DNA from: Perca fluviatilis
Lineage: Eukaryota; Chordata; Actinopteri; Perciformes; Percidae
Assembly (NCBI RefSeq): GCF_010015445.1
Contig: NC_053116.1
Location: forward strand, 2,826,068-2,890,067
Reading direction: 5' to 3'
Length of the DNA stretch: 64,000 nt
A model generated the notes under the pieces. The model saw only the letters and a program-made list of their open reading frames with translations. It was not told the DNA's origin and did not search any database. The translations under genes were made by a program, and so were the position numbers. Shown here in pieces: positions 11,123 through 23,025 of the stretch (its first letter is position 1; each line of letters opens with the position of its first letter).

Positions 11123-11788
11123 GAGCGTGCTCAGAGCTGCTTCACCTGCATCTCCTCTCAAACAGGTAAGAACCACCAAACCTCTTCATCACACAGACAA
11201 CATCTAATACTGCTAAATACTGACTCATTTACAGCAGTTTACAGTGTAGTTAAGTTAGTTTTTTATTGATATTTTAAAGTCATATGAATCAGAATCAGAT
11301 TACTTTACTGATGCCCTCAGGGAAGTTATTTAGTTACAGTTACTCACAGTCAGACTCCAGGTGAAAGTAAATATGTGTCTAAAGAATAAAGTAACATAGC
11401 TACAATAAGACATCGAAAAATTTGTATAAAGTATATATACATATACATATATACTCATACCACATTGATCGCCATGCCCAAAGGTTTTTTCCAAGATGTT
11501 TGGCTAATGAAAACATCCATTGCGATGTAGATGAGAACCTGGGGCCAAATCCACAAGACAGAGTTGATGAAGATGTTGAATACAGTAATCACTCCTTTGT
11601 TTTGCTTTTTAAAGTACAAGCAAGTTGAGGAACACTGCATTTGATGTTTTACAGTACTACTGTCTTTTTTTTCTATTTTGTAGCTATTTATTTTGCTTTG
11701 ATTCAAATCACCTATGTTGTGAAATGTATCTTTTACTCCGAATCTTTTACATTTTCTGACTAAAAGGTATGCTTTTATTTTGACACCT

Positions 11789-12149
11789 GTGTGTGTCTGT
11801 GTGTGTGTGTTTTTGTGTGTGTGTGTGTGTGTGTGTGCGCATGTGTGTGTGCGCGTGTTTGTGTGGGCGTGTGTGTATACGTGTGTGTGTGTGTGTGTGG
11901 GGGGTTATGCGTGTGTGTGCGCGTGTGTGTGTCGCGCAGCGGGCGTGTGTGTGTGTGTGTGTGTTTGTGTGTGTATGTGTGTGTGTGTGCGCATGTGTGT
12001 GTGTGTGTGTGTGGGTGTGTGTGCGTGCATGTGTGTGTGTGCGTGCGTGCATGCGTGAGTGCGTGCGTGCGTTTGTGTGGTTGCTGTGTGTGTGTGTGTG
12101 TGTGTGCCCATGCATTTGTGTGCGTGTGTGTCTGCGTGCGTTTGTGTGA

Positions 12150-12180
<31 letters not shown>

Positions 12181-12530
12181 AGTGTGTGTGTGTGTGCATG
12201 TGTTTGTGTGTGTATGTGTGTGTGAGCGTGTGTGTGTGCGTGTGTGTGTGTGTGCGTTTGTGTGCGCATGTGTGTGTGTGTTTGTGTGGGCGTGTGTGTG
12301 TGTATGCGTTTGTGTGCGCATGTGTGTGTGCGTTTGTGTACGCATGTGTGTGTGGACGTTTGTTATACGCGTATGTTGTGTGCATGTGGTGTGTGTGTGC
12401 ATGTGTTTGTGTGTGAGTGTGTGTGCGTGTGTTTGTGTGCGTATAAATGTGTGTGTGTGTGTTTGTGTGCGCATATGTGTGTGTGTGTGTGTGTGAGTGT
12501 GCGTGTGTGTGTGTGTGTGTGTGTTTGTGT
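11789..12530. repeat. 742-bp interrupted (GT)n tract
   Basis: Alternating GT/GC dinucleotides with GC and single-base interruptions (GCGCATGTG, GTGCGTGC). ORFs in all frames here are only Cys-Val or His-Thr runs and are not genes. Long purine-pyrimidine alternation of this kind can adopt Z-DNA. Confidence 0.95.
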
Positions 12531-12719
12531 TCAACTCAAGTAATACATCAAATGTAGGTAATCAAACAAAGGTTATAAACATATCTAAATAAATATTAAT
12601 CAATCAGTCAGTTTTTCTAATAATCTTTACTGTTTAAAAAAGTTACAACACTAAAACAGGGTTCCTAAAGGTAACAAAATAGATCCTCATGAAGGAAATC
12701 AAAACAAAAAAGTGAAACT

Positions 12720-13340
12720 ACAATAACGGGGCTTTTACTTTGACAGCGGTCCCCCCGGAAGTGGTGTTTGTTGTTGTTTGCCCGTGCTGACCAAGGGGGT
12801 AAGCTTCGCTTCAGAATTCAAACCTCCTATGGCGCCATTTTTATGCTACAAAGAGATCACCTCCCGTTAGCATCCCATTGACTCTCATTCATTTTGACGT
12901 TACTTTGACAGCGAATAACTTTACATCTGAAGCGTTTAAAGACTCTATTTGTCCGTTGTTTATTTCGAAAGAAACACGACAATGTATAAAAGGCTCCATT
13001 ACCTTTTACCTCACGTTATGGCTCCGTAGCAGATGTTTTGATAAAATTTGCCCCCCTTTTTTTACACCTTAAACGTTGAAATTTCGGTACCTGAGAGCGC
13101 GTAAACGCAAGCTTATCTGTCCTCTCTGAAAATTGACAGAGAGCAGAGCTCTGACACAAACGCACACACTCGCACACACACAGAGCTGCAGACGATGCAA
13201 ACTACGTCGGCTCTGCAGTTTTGTTGAAGTCGCAGTGAGTCACGGAAATGCCAACGTTGACAGCCACGAGCCTTTGACGTTCGGGTTGGCTAACTGCCGT
13301 TCACGTTCAATATTACAGAGTTAACTGTCTGATAACAGGC
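12720..13340 (-). repeat. Dispersed repeat, inverted copy of 51310-51600
   Basis: The stretch around 12785-13075 (GGCGCCATTTT, TTACTTTGACAGCGAATAAC, TGTATAAAAGGCTCC) is the reverse complement of 51310-51600 with many substitutions. It is an unclassified multicopy element without coding capacity; its ends are not resolved. Confidence 0.6.
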
Positions 13341-13532
13341 TATGCTACACATTTAATAAAAGCTGAAAAGCATAAAAAGCAGTGCCGGAAATGGGTCGGA
13401 ACTCACCAGTAATGAGTACCGGAACTTCTGTTGTCCCCATGAGTACCGCCACCTCCTGCGGTAAGTAGGTACGCACCCCTAAACACCTGCGTAACTGCGT
13501 CTCTCATAGCAGCTTAAGTGTGCATTCACATG

Positions 13533-13566
13533 GGTGCCTGGATAGCTCAGTTGGTGGAGCGGGTGC
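13533..13566 (+). repeat. tRNA-derived SINE head fragment (A-box region)
   Basis: GGATAGCTCAGTTGGTGGAGC matches the 5' end of a tRNA including the RNA polymerase III A box (TAGCTCAGTTGG). It ends in an AT run after about 34 bases, with no B box, so this is a truncated SINE head and not a tRNA gene. Confidence 0.65.
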
Positions 13567-15575
13567 CCATATATATATATTTAAGTCCAAGTAAAACTTC
13601 TCAAGTGTCAATCAAAAATATTCATGTATCAACATCTAGATAGAAGACATTATATTGTGTGGTAGGAAAAGGTACACTCTTATTTTAAATATTTGATTAG
13701 ATATTGTTTTGTCTTGTAATGTCTGTCATATAATCAATTATAAACAAAAAATCTGACAAATGTAACCACCCAATATTTTATAGGGCCCACACATTCACCT
13801 CTTTCTAAGTAACGTACACTACTAGTCAAACGTTTTAGAACACCCCAATTTTCTAGTTTTTTATTGAAATTTTAGCAGTTCAAGTCCAATGAATAACTTG
13901 AAATGGTACAAGTGGTGAACTGCCTGAGGTTAAAAAAAAAATAAGGTTACCCAAAACTGAAAAATAATGTACTGTCGTGGAAGTTTTCCTCGAAGCAGCA
14001 GAGTTAGTGATATTCATAACGACTGTTTGAGAATTAAACCAAAGTTTGGTCTTTGAGTATTTATTTACATTTGCAAATGGAGAAAACACAGTTTCAAAGG
14101 TACACGCAGCACAACTGAAAATGTCTTTCCTAACTAGAAACCTAAAAATCAAAACATCTTATAGTGAAGAAACTCCATTAAGCCACCCCTCTTCAAATAT
14201 CTTTAGCATGCTGCCACTTTTCTAAAAAATACCATAGACAGTCAGATGATTTTACAACCTTCCATTCTGCTCCAGTGTCTCCTATATTAGACTAAACACC
14301 TGCTTATCTCAGGAGACAGAAAGAGATACGGTTTGTGGCCTTCTCGACTTCGTCTGCTAAAAAGTCAACAATGTGAGAAGGTTCAAACTAGTGAAACTAA
14401 ATAATTCTACTGGGCTATAGTTCACGGTTGCCAACTATTTCACTTGGAGCCTTTTGAATCTACACATGAAGAAGCTAAATCTTGTGACGTTATAAAACAA
14501 TCATTAAACCAATGGTTAATATCATTAAACAAATGGTTAAAATAAAATTTGCCACCACATTACATTTCAGAATTTTACAAAAATGCCTTTTTTAGGGAAC
14601 GAAAGTTGAAAATGAAAGTTGGTGATTCCAATTTCCAGAGGTGTTCCAACTTGTCTGGATTACTTACAACCCCCTCTGTTTGTATAAAAGTATTGTTGGA
14701 ACACACTGTGGTATCATACCCTCGTGAGCATTATTTGAACAGCATTGTACTGCAGAAAGTAGTGTGTTGCCATAAAAATGGTGGGAAAAAGGCAATTAAC
14801 AATGGAAGAGAGACAGACCATCATAACACTTAAGACTGTTGGTCTTTCCTACAGAGAAATTGCGAAGAAAGTCAAGGTGTCAGTGAGTACAGTATTCTTC
14901 ACCATCAAAAAGCACTTAGAAAGTGGGGGAATCTCTGACAGGAAGAGGTCTGGCAGACCCAAAGCCACAACAGAATCAGAAGACAAGTTTCTGAGAGTCA
15001 ACAGTTTACTAGTAGCGGCTCACAGGACAACAGCTTCAAGCACAGCTTAATAGTGGTCGTAATAAGCAAGTCTCAGTTTCAACTGTAAAGAGAAGACTTC
15101 GAGCTGCAGGTTTGATAGGTTGAGTTACAGCAAGAAAGCCATTGCTAAGACGTCAGAATAAGAAAAAGAGGCTGGCCTGGGCCAAGAAACATCGTCAATG
15201 GACTACTGAAGACTGGAAGAAGGTGCTATGGACTGATGAATCAAAATTTTAAATCTTTGGTTCATCACGCAGGATTTTTGTACCCTGTCGAGTACGCGAA
15301 AGGATGGTTCCTCAGTGTGTGACATCAACTGTCAAACATGGAGGAGGAAGCGTGATGGTCTGTTTTGCTGGATCCAGGGTCGGTGATTTGTATAGAGTGA
15401 AAGGCACCCTGAACCAGAACGGCTACCACAGCATTTTGCAGCACCATGCAGTACCCTCTGGTATGCGCCTAGTTGGTCAGGGGTTCATCAGCATATCGCA
15501 AGCTAATGACCCAAAACATAAGTCCAAGCTATGCCAGAACTACCTTAGCAAAAAAGAACAATATGGTAAGCTTAA

Positions 15576-17279
15576 AGGAATATTTCACCGCTGGAAAGCT
15601 GAATATATCTTTAAATTGGGTCACTTATGTAGTAGAAATGTGAAAAAAAATTTAAATTGGTGCCTTCTAGGCCGAGAAAAGCCAGAAAATGTGTCTTGGT
15701 CTTATATGGATGAAAAACACCAAATCCCAGAATGCACCTGCTTCGTTGCTTTGAGTCCACTCCCAAGCCACGCCTACCGCTTGACAGACAGACCGAGGCA
15801 TTCAACTCAACTCAAGCGTGTTTTATTGTCATTTCAACCATATACACGAAACAACGTTTCATTGTGATTCAAGTGGTGTTACACATTTAAAATATATAAA
15901 AACGACATTATATAAAAACGACATACGAAACAGGCTACATTTAGTACACACACTTTATAGGCTCCGTAAAGTTCAGCTAACACATACTAGCATTAGCGCT
16001 TGGTGGGCTGTAAACACCGAGCATAAACACAGCCGTGAATTAGCGTGCAATGTAGAATGGTCGGCATTTAACAGTCACAAACTGCACCAGCAGTTAGCAG
16101 TTAAATGGATACAAATCACCACATTTCTGCACCACTCGGTGTTAACACAGCCCACCTCTTTTACCCGGCGACAGAGCATCTCTAGCTCAGAGGGCTAGTA
16201 GGCCTGGTAGCTGGACAGTCGGGTACACTATTCAGGCAGGTTTCCACAACAACAAAAACACAGCAGTCTCTGAACTCACGTTGGGAGTTTCATTGAAGTT
16301 GGATGTAGTCCAGTTTGTGGTCTAAATGAGCGGACACTTGCAAGCAGGATCCGTAAAGTTCAGCTAAGGCATACTAGCATTGGTGTAGCTAAACACAGAG
16401 TATAAACACAGCCGTGAATTAGCGTGGAATGTTGAATGGTCGGCATTTTACAGTCACAAGCTCCACCAGCAGTTAGCAGTAGCTAGTTGGATTTTATTTC
16501 TACACCAGTCCGTTTAACACAGCCCACCTCCACGGGCCGGCGAGAGCAGCCTGGTAGCTGGATAGTCCTGGTGCTGGTACACTGTTGTTCAGGCATGTTT
16601 CCACAAAAACAAAAACACAGCAGTCTCTGAACTCACGTTGGGATTTTCGTTGAAGGAGGATGTAGTCCAGCTTGTTGTTTAATGAGCAGACACTTGCAAG
16701 CAGGATGGATGGGACAGGTGGACAGCTAGCGTTAGCTTTCCACCTAGCCGATGAGGATGTCCCCTAGCCGGCTAGCGGCATTGAGCGACACCGCTGGTCT
16801 CCGTGCAGGCGAAGCTCACGTAGTGTGCCGAGTATTCCGTCTGTAATAACGTTTCCTACATATTCTCTGATCTGTACCGATGTATCCCGGTGGTACACAC
16901 ATCCGGTAGTTTGAATGCACATAATTGTTGTAAATGTTTTCTGCTGAAAACCGAGAGCCTGTTTAGCGAAGCTTCAAGATGGCTGACAGTCGTTTTCATT
17001 CGGAATACCTCGGCCAGACTCGGCAGTCCAACCCCCTGTGGGCGTGTTGAAAAAATGCGGAAGTAGATCCTACTACTGGCTGTAGTCCTTGCCTCTGGCC
17101 CAAAAATCTTCCGATGACGCAAAAATCGTCATTTTACGTCATCGGAAGATTTTTTCCATGCCCCAAATGCAGAGATCTCTCGTCTCAGGGGGACATGAGG
17201 GAGGGAAGCACGGTCATTCAGAAATACTATCGGGTTTCTACTGATACAAAGCTGAATGCTAAATCGGTGAAGTATCCCT
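15576..17279. mobile_element. TTAA-target element nested in the Tc1 transposase
   Basis: Ends are AGGAATATTTCACCG (left) and the near complement CGGTGAAGTATCCCT (right), flanked by TTAA at 15572-15575 and 17280-17283. This is the target pattern of piggyBac and Kolobok families. Inside, a unit beginning CCGTAAAGTTCAGCTAA at 15964 repeats at 16351 (387-bp period). A related partial copy occurs at about 41742-42110. No transposase is visible. Confidence 0.8.
17102..17154. repeat. 18-bp perfect inverted repeat (hairpin)
   Basis: Bases 17102-17119 (AAAAATCTTCCGATGACG) are the exact reverse complement of 17137-17154, with a 17-base loop that itself contains GACG/CGTC. It lies inside the nested TTAA element. 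Confidence 0.9.
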
Positions 17280-18142
17280 TTAAAAACATGGAGTGGCCAG
17301 CACAGTCACCAGACTTAAACCCCATTGAGCTGGTTTGGGATGAACTGGACAGTGAAAATAGAGCAACCTACAAGTGCCACACATTTATGGGAACTTCTGC
17401 AACAGAGTTGGGAAGAACTTTCTGAAGAATATTTGATTTCATTTTGATTTCCATTGTAGAAAGAATGCCACGAGTGTGTTCAGCTGTTATATCTATATAT
17501 ACTTTGATGAGTCAAAAATGTTGAATACATTTTGGTTTATAAATTGATTCCATGATTTCTTTTTTAACTAATTGTTCATTTGTTATATTCTTTCATTTCA
17601 GAGTACAATAAGACATTGAGCTGCATGAATTTCAATAAAAAACTGGAAAAATTGGGGTGTTGTAAAACTTTTGACCGGTAGTTTATATATATATATATAT
17701 ATATATTAATCCAAAATTAACGTGTTATTTATGACAGCCCTATGCACGTGATGCTAGTTAACACTATATTCGACAGCAGCTAACGTTAGCCTACCTCTAG
17801 CTAGTAGCTGGATTAAATACGGTTACAATGCTGACAGCTAACACTAAACCTTTGTAGAGGATTCCACCGGGATGTAACAATCTCCAGCTGCCGTTGTCGG
17901 GAAAAAGAAAGACGATGCATTCAAAGAAACTGGTAGTCTACAGCGTCGTGGTGCATTCACAGTTTTTGTTATGCCATTTTCCCATCTGGTGGTTGTTTTT
18001 GTCGTTCAACAGCTATTTACTAGTGAAATAAATTAAGCTATTCATAAGAATAGCTTAACTTATTTCACTATAAAGTTATTACATTATTATTAAATCATTT
18101 AATTTTGACCATATGGCCTAGCATAAACAAGCCATTCTTTAA

Positions 18143-18630
18143 AGATCCCGTGACATGCTGCTTTTTGAATGCTTTTATATCGGCCTTAGTGGTCCCCTAA
18201 TACTGTATCTGTCTCTTTCCCGAAATTCAGCCTTGGTGCAGAATTACAGCCACTAAAGCCAGTCCCACAATGAGCTTTCCTTAGTATGTGCCATTTCTGT
18301 GTCTGTAGCTGAGGAGTCTGAGGAGAGAGGGGGGGCAAGGTGGAGGGTGGGGGTGTGGCCTTGACCAACTGCCACTTTGCTCATTTGAAAGCCATGATGT
18401 CTCTCTTTCATGGATGGGCCAAATTCTCTGGGCGGGCAAAGCAGAGAAAGGGGAGGTAATCTTGCTCCTTATGACCTCATAAGGAGAAGATTCCAGATCG
18501 GCCCATCTGAGCTCAGGGCTCGGTTTACACCTATCGCCATTTCTAGCCACTGGGGGACCATAGGCAGGCTGGGGGGACGCATATTAATGTTAAAAACCTC
18601 ATAAAGTGAAATTTTCATGCCATGGGACCT
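18143..18630. mobile_element. 488-bp TTAA-target MITE
   Basis: Ends AGATCCCGTGACATG and CATGCCATGGGACCT are imperfect inverted repeats, flanked by TTAA at 18139-18142 and 18631-18634. A partial copy in the opposite orientation lies at 32336-32510. ORFs inside are incidental. Confidence 0.8.
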
Positions 18631-18714
18631 TTAATGTCGCCGACTGTTGTTTAGTACCCTTCTTTTTTTTTCTTTTTTTTCCTTTCTTAAAAAGGATCAG
18701 TTCAGGCACCGTTA

Positions 18715-19350
18715 AGGCACCGGGCAAAAATGATGTATGCGATTAATTTAGATTAATTAATCACAGAGTACGTAATTAATTGGATTACTTTTTTAATCGA
18801 TTGACAGACCTAATATATATATATATAGAAAAATAATGGTTCTTTAACGGTTCTTCAAAGGACGCAATGGTTCTTCAAAGAGACATCACCAGTTGAAGAA
18901 CCTCTATATTTCGGTAATGGTTCTTCAAACATTTTATATGGTTCTTTCAAGTACTAAAGGTTCTTGGTAGCCAAAAAGCATGAAGTGGGGCAGTAACAAA
19001 CGTTTATTTTCATTATTGATTAAGCTGCAGATTTTGGATTATTTGGTCTGCATAAAACATCAGAAAGCAGTAAACAATGCCCAGCACAGTTTCCCAAATC
19101 ACAAGTGTTTGGCGTGGTTGGGCATGGTTTACTGCAGTGGTAATAGCCTAATCTGAGTTTAGTGAGTAATAGGACTAGAAATACTTGGTAAATTACCTGC
19201 ATTCAAAATGTTACTTAAGTAAAAGTACAAAGATTATTGATAGATTAATGTAATTGTCACTTAAATTTTACAGCTGAACAAGGTTGTAGTTGTATTTACT
19301 TGTAAGTAAAGATACCAAATTAATGTAGTGGAGTATTAAAAAAGAATTAG
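18715..19350. other. Old DNA-transposon remnants, no gene
   Basis: At 18735-18812 there is a right-end-like AATCGATTGACAGACCTAA, resembling the hAT element at 52738-55078. At 18835-18965 GGTTCTTCAAAG is repeated four to five times; 31310-31385 has similar sequence. At about 19195-19340 sequence typical of a fish MITE (TACTTAAGTAAAAGTAC) resembles 58373-58540. No ends can be fixed. Confidence 0.4.
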
Positions 19351-19768
19351 TAAATGTTTTGAGGTATAGGTTAAGTTAGTTTATGTTTTTCCCCTCTTCA
19401 CATCATATCGCTTAGTTTAGAAACAGTGAAAAAAAAATCATAATAATAGCCTGTTGATTTAGGTTTGTTTTATTCAAGTAATGTTATTAAATATAAATCC
19501 AACATGATATGCGTTGCAAATATATACCGGCTAAGGACTATAGCGGGCGGAGACTGAAACACATTGAGGAGTGTGCTCTATCTGGCACCCCGCCCGCTGG
19601 ATCTTCACACAGGGAAAAACGAGCGTGCCTCTTCAACTGGTGTAACCCAGACCCAGGCTGTGTCTCAAACCGCCTACTTGCACACTTCAAACACTTAGTT
19701 TTAAGTATATAGTGTAGATAACACAAAAAGTCAGTGCACTGAAAGTACCCGGATGCAAAATTACGATT

Positions 19769-19963
19769 CCTACTGTGGCCACGCCAAGACCCGCCCTACG
19801 AAGCAGCTAGTTTGGTTGGGGTTAGGCATTTGACTTCGAGTGGTTAATGTTAGGGTTAGGGGATTGGTCAGGGGCTAGGACCTGTACATGTAAGCATGGA
19901 CGCCTGGCCAATAGTAGTGTGTGAATGCTATTGAAGGGCAGGTTTTGGCGTGGCCACAGTAGG
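19769..19963. mobile_element. Inverted-repeat MITE, about 195 bp
   Basis: CCTACTGTGGCCACGCC at 19769-19785 is the exact complement of 19947-19963. The homology continues inward imperfectly (AAGACCCGCCCT and AGGGCAGGTTTT). Target duplication not resolved. A related half-site occurs near 52885. Confidence 0.7.
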
Positions 19964-20097
19964 AAAAAAAATATCGCTACCTGGATGACCTCCTAAAAAC
20001 GGTCAAAAAGTTCAGTGTGGAACGATGGACACTACGCGCACTAAACGGGCGCCATCTTGACTACAAAGCCGAAAGGGGAGGAACCAGGGACGTCGAC

Positions 20098-20290
20098 CGG
20101 CAGCTGATTGGACAAACTTGTCACATGGGTCTCGCTTCTCCCTGATTTCACAAGAGAACATCCTTCAGAATACGATCTCGTATTTTACGAAAATAGTTCA
20201 CCGAAACGTGTTTCTGAAAACATTTTAAGCAAGAAATAGGCCACACAGTTGCTGAATCTGTCTTCATTTCAGATCAACAAAGGTCAGTTT
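20098..20290 (-). repeat. Degenerate relative of the gag-inserted MITE
   Basis: Matches the reverse complement of about 23800-23985 in the TA-target MITE (shared CAGCTGATTGGAC, GTTTCTGAAAACATTTTAAGC and TCAGATCAACAAAGGTCAGT). Its ends are lost. Confidence 0.65.
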
Positions 20291-20299
20291 AATAGATTT

Positions 20300-21297
20300 T
20301 CATCAGAGTTTGAGAGGCGCCGAGCCGAGCCGACCGTTCGTCATTTCCGGTAAGTGTTTTAACATAAATGTTCCTTTTGGGACAATACTAACCATCGAAA
20401 GTGGGCACTACGGCAGTATTTGGTCAGTGCACATTAGCAGTGTACTGACGGAAGTATGCAGAATGAGACAAAGCTCCAGTCACCCAACATCGTCATTCTG
20501 ACTCGGTGAGTTGGCATCAGCGAATTTTGCTTGGACAAGCTATTTTATTTTCTGAATGACATGTTGGTTCCTGGGGCAGGGAGGCGAGGTAAGCAGAGGG
20601 ACTGTGCTTTGTCAGCATTACAGTTTGCATTTTTTATTTAAAAGGAACTACATAAAGTACTTAATACATAACTTTGGCGTACTCTCTAATTTATACACAA
20701 CTCCCTGGAAGTTATCTAAGTCGTTTTTTTAACAATGAATATAACGGAACAAATTTATAGAGTAGATTCCACACGTTTTTACAGAGGGAATTTTGGACAG
20801 CCAAGAAAAAAAATCTATTGTGTGCCATTTTAATAAACATAAATCAGGCTTTTGAATAATGTATGAACTAATCCCTAATGTAAAAACCTTCAGAATATAG
20901 AGAGGAAGGAAACTGGAAAGTTTGGTGTAATGTTATGTAAGTGCATACATTACAATGAATAGGGTAATACATTTTAACTAACAGATATCAACATGACACT
21001 TCTTCCTTTTTACTGACATTAAGACAATTGTTTTCTGTATTATAATTATTCAGAGTTTTTTTTCATTTTAAATGCAAACAAGGCTTTATCTAACGCTAAC
21101 TTTTGGGCAAATAAACCAAGTAGCATAAAATAAACATCTAAATGTGTATCTGTTTTTTGTAATAGTCTGAAAGAAGACATACTATGGAAGAAAATTAGCC
21201 CAAAAACTCAAATTTGAAAAATAATGGTTTTGCCTATAGCGTCTCCCCTTAAGTTATTCATTACCAAAAATGAATATTAATTTAACAGAGTAATCAG
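20300..21297. other. No gene seen
   Basis: AT-rich sequence with a short ORF at 20310-20501 that has no recognisable domain. I see no repeat boundary here. Confidence 0.4.
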
Positions 21298-21630
21298 TGT
21301 GGAGGGAAGGTTTGGACCCAAATGCAGTTCAAACAAGATTTATTTCAACCAGGAAAACACTTCAGGCAGCACACAACACGACATAGACCACACGAACAGA
21401 AAGCAAGAATCCGACAAGAGACAAAGACAGAACAGGGACTAAATACACCAGGTAACAAGGACTAACGAGGGAAAGGTGACAAAACAGGTGAAACACATCA
21501 GGGCGGGGCAGAGCAATCAGACAGGCGGGAAAACACAAGACAGGAAGCAAAACAAGTCAAGACTAGGGAGGAAAACGAGACTTCAAAATAAAACAGGAAA
21601 CAGACTCTAACAAACATGACAGAATAAAAT
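21298..21630 (-). mobile_element. LTR-like interspersed repeat flanked by GTAATCAG
   Basis: The 333-bp unit lies between identical 8-bp direct repeats GTAATCAG (21290-21297 and 21631-21638). On the minus strand it contains AATAAATCTTG, a polyadenylation-type signal, followed by a CTGCATTTGGGTCC block common near fish LTR ends. No terminal inverted repeats are evident. It could be a solo LTR with shifted ends or a retroposed fragment. Confidence 0.5.
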
Positions 21631-21670
21631 GTAATCAGATTTCTGTCCTCTCTTAACAGATAATGGCACA

Positions 21671-21775
21671 GCAGTGGACAGTTGGTGAAGTTTCCACAGC
21701 AGTGGACAGTTGGTGAAGTTTACAGCAGCAGTGGACAGTTGGTGAAGTTTACACAGCAGTGGATAGTTGGTGTAA
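21671..21775 (+). repeat. Minisatellite, about 35 bp x 3-4
   Basis: The unit GCAGTGGACAGTTGGTGAAG plus a short variable part is repeated head to tail immediately before the RTE tail. Confidence 0.85.
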
Positions 21776-22686
21776 GTCCATCCATCCATCCATCTTCTTC
21801 CGCTTATCCGGTGTCGGGTCGCGGGGGGAGCAGCTCCAGCAGGGGACCCCATACTTCCCTTCCCAAGCCACATTAACCAGCTCTGACTGGGGGATCCCAA
21901 GGCGTTCCCAGGCCAGGTTGGAGATATAATCCCTCCACCTAGTCCTGGGTCTTCCCCGAGGCCTCCTCCCAGCTGGACATGCCTGGAACACCTCCCTAGG
22001 GAGGCGCCCAGGGGGTATCCTTACCAGATGCCCGAACCACCTCAACTGGCTCCTTTCGACACGAAGGAGCAGCGGCTCTACTCCGAGCTCCTCATGTATG
22101 ACTGAGCTTCTCACCCTATCTCTAAGGGAGAAGCCGGCCACCCTCCTGAGGAAACCCATTTCGGCCGCTTGTACCCTGGATCTCGTTCTTTCAGTCATGA
22201 CCCAGCCTTCATGACCATAGGTCATATTCCGCTGCCTCCCCCGCTCGCAGGATGGGGGAGGCAGCGGAAAGAGCCTCTTGCTGGGTATGGAGCAGGAGGG
22301 AGGAGTTGAGCTGGAAGCCAGGAGGGGAAGATGGGCAGTGACTTGGCCACCACTGCCGACCCACCATCGGGAGGGTGTTGCGGATAAAGGTTGAAACACC
22401 CAATGAACGATGGGTACCGCCTGATGACATCAACCCCTCCTGGCCAAGGCTACATTCACTTAAAGTGAATGAAGGTGAGAAGCATTTTTGGATGTATTTG
22501 TAAAAAAACAAAAAAACAAAACAAATTGAGGGTAGGAACGAAAACTGACCGGTAGATCGAGAGCTTTGCCTTCTGGCTGAGCTCTCTTTTCGTCACAACG
22601 GTGCGATAGATTGAATGTAATACCGCACCCGCTGCGCCGATTCTCCGACCAATCTCCCGCTCCATTGTCCCCTCACTCGCGAACAA
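21776..22686 (-). mobile_element. RTE/Rex3-like LINE 3' fragment (copy B), interrupted
   Basis: Same element as 2737-3389, again with ATCCATCC at the 3' terminus and a reading frame through QLRWFGHLVRIPPG, RPRGRPRTRWRDYI and SELVNVAWEGK. The frame is better preserved than in copy A. A roughly 310-bp foreign segment (22222-22530) splits it between the blocks GHEGWVMTE and FVPTL. It ends against the gypsy LTR fragment near 22690. Confidence 0.8.
22222..22530 (+). mobile_element. Unidentified insertion with A-rich 3' end in RTE copy B
   Basis: Copy A is uninterrupted at this point (CATAGGTGAGGGTAGG). Copy B carries about 310 extra bases here, ending in an A-rich tail (AAAAAAACAAAAAAACAAAA). An A-rich end suggests insertion by retroposition. 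The inserted sequence has no domain I recognise, and a target duplication longer than 2-3 bases is not visible. Confidence 0.6.
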
Positions 22687-22692
22687 TGGAAA

Positions 22693-22991
22693 AAGTAGGC
22701 TTATATTTTTCCTATATTTTACTATTAATGTGCTAATAAATTATTTGCAAGACACTTTGTGACTTTGTGACTGGCCACTAATGTATGTTTGTTTTCTCAA
22801 AGGGGACCAGTCCAGTCACTGTTTTCTATGGTTATTTTACCATTTTGTTTCTTTTGGTTATTTGCCTTGGTTGATTATTTTCTTGTGATTTCATTTACAA
22901 GTGGTCTTTAGATATACTTTTTATGGACGTTTTGACAGAGGTTTCTCTCCTCAATTTATGTATGCTCACAGCTTGATCCTGTACAAGGCTG
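22693..22991 (+). repeat. Partial 5' LTR
   Basis: Nearly identical to 29906-30125 plus 30424-30502 of the 3' LTR (from AAGTAGGCTTATA to TGTACAAGGCT). It lacks the palindromic MITE present in the 3' copy, which shows that MITE arrived after the LTRs separated. The sequence jumps directly into gag. Confidence 0.85.
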
Positions 22992-23025
22992 TACAGGTAC
23001 TGCTTCTGCTACTACTAGTACTGAT

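Larger units (their letters stand above)
14778..17425 (+). pseudogene. Tc1-like transposase, broken
   Basis: An N-terminal helix-turn-helix DNA-binding region is readable from ATG 14778 (MVGKRQLTMEERQTI, GLSYREIAKKV, SDRKRSGRPK). The catalytic part follows (TDESKF near 15235; VKHGGGSVMVCFAGS; NDPKHKSKLCQNYL near 15510). After the nested insertion it resumes at 17288 with MEWPAQSPDLNPIELVWDEL. That preserves DDE-family landmarks, including the Asp of NDPKH and the final Glu. Disruptions include frameshifts near 15045 and 15285, in-frame stops at about 15121 and 15250, and the 1.7-kb insertion after 15571. Confidence 0.85.
13817..17683 (+). mobile_element. Tc1-like transposon carrying a nested TTAA element
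   Basis: Terminal inverted repeats start CACTACTAGTCAAACG (left) and, on the opposite strand, AACTACCGGTCAAAAG (right). Both continue through a shared ACACCCCAATTTT block. TA target duplications lie at 15-16 bases into line 13801 (13815-13816) and at 17684-17685. Removing the nested element (15576-17279) leaves about 2.2 kb, a plausible size. The transposase is broken, so the copy is dead. Confidence 0.88.

Noticed and set aside
10867..11207. ORFs of Arg/Glu/Thr repeats
   Set aside because: Translated GA/CAGA simple repeat.
11747..12543. Eight or more long ORFs on both strands of the GT tract
   Set aside because: They are only Cys-Val or His-Thr repeats translated from a dinucleotide tract.
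13533..13566. tRNA gene
   Set aside because: Only the A-box half is present; there is no anticodon arm or B box, so it is a SINE head.
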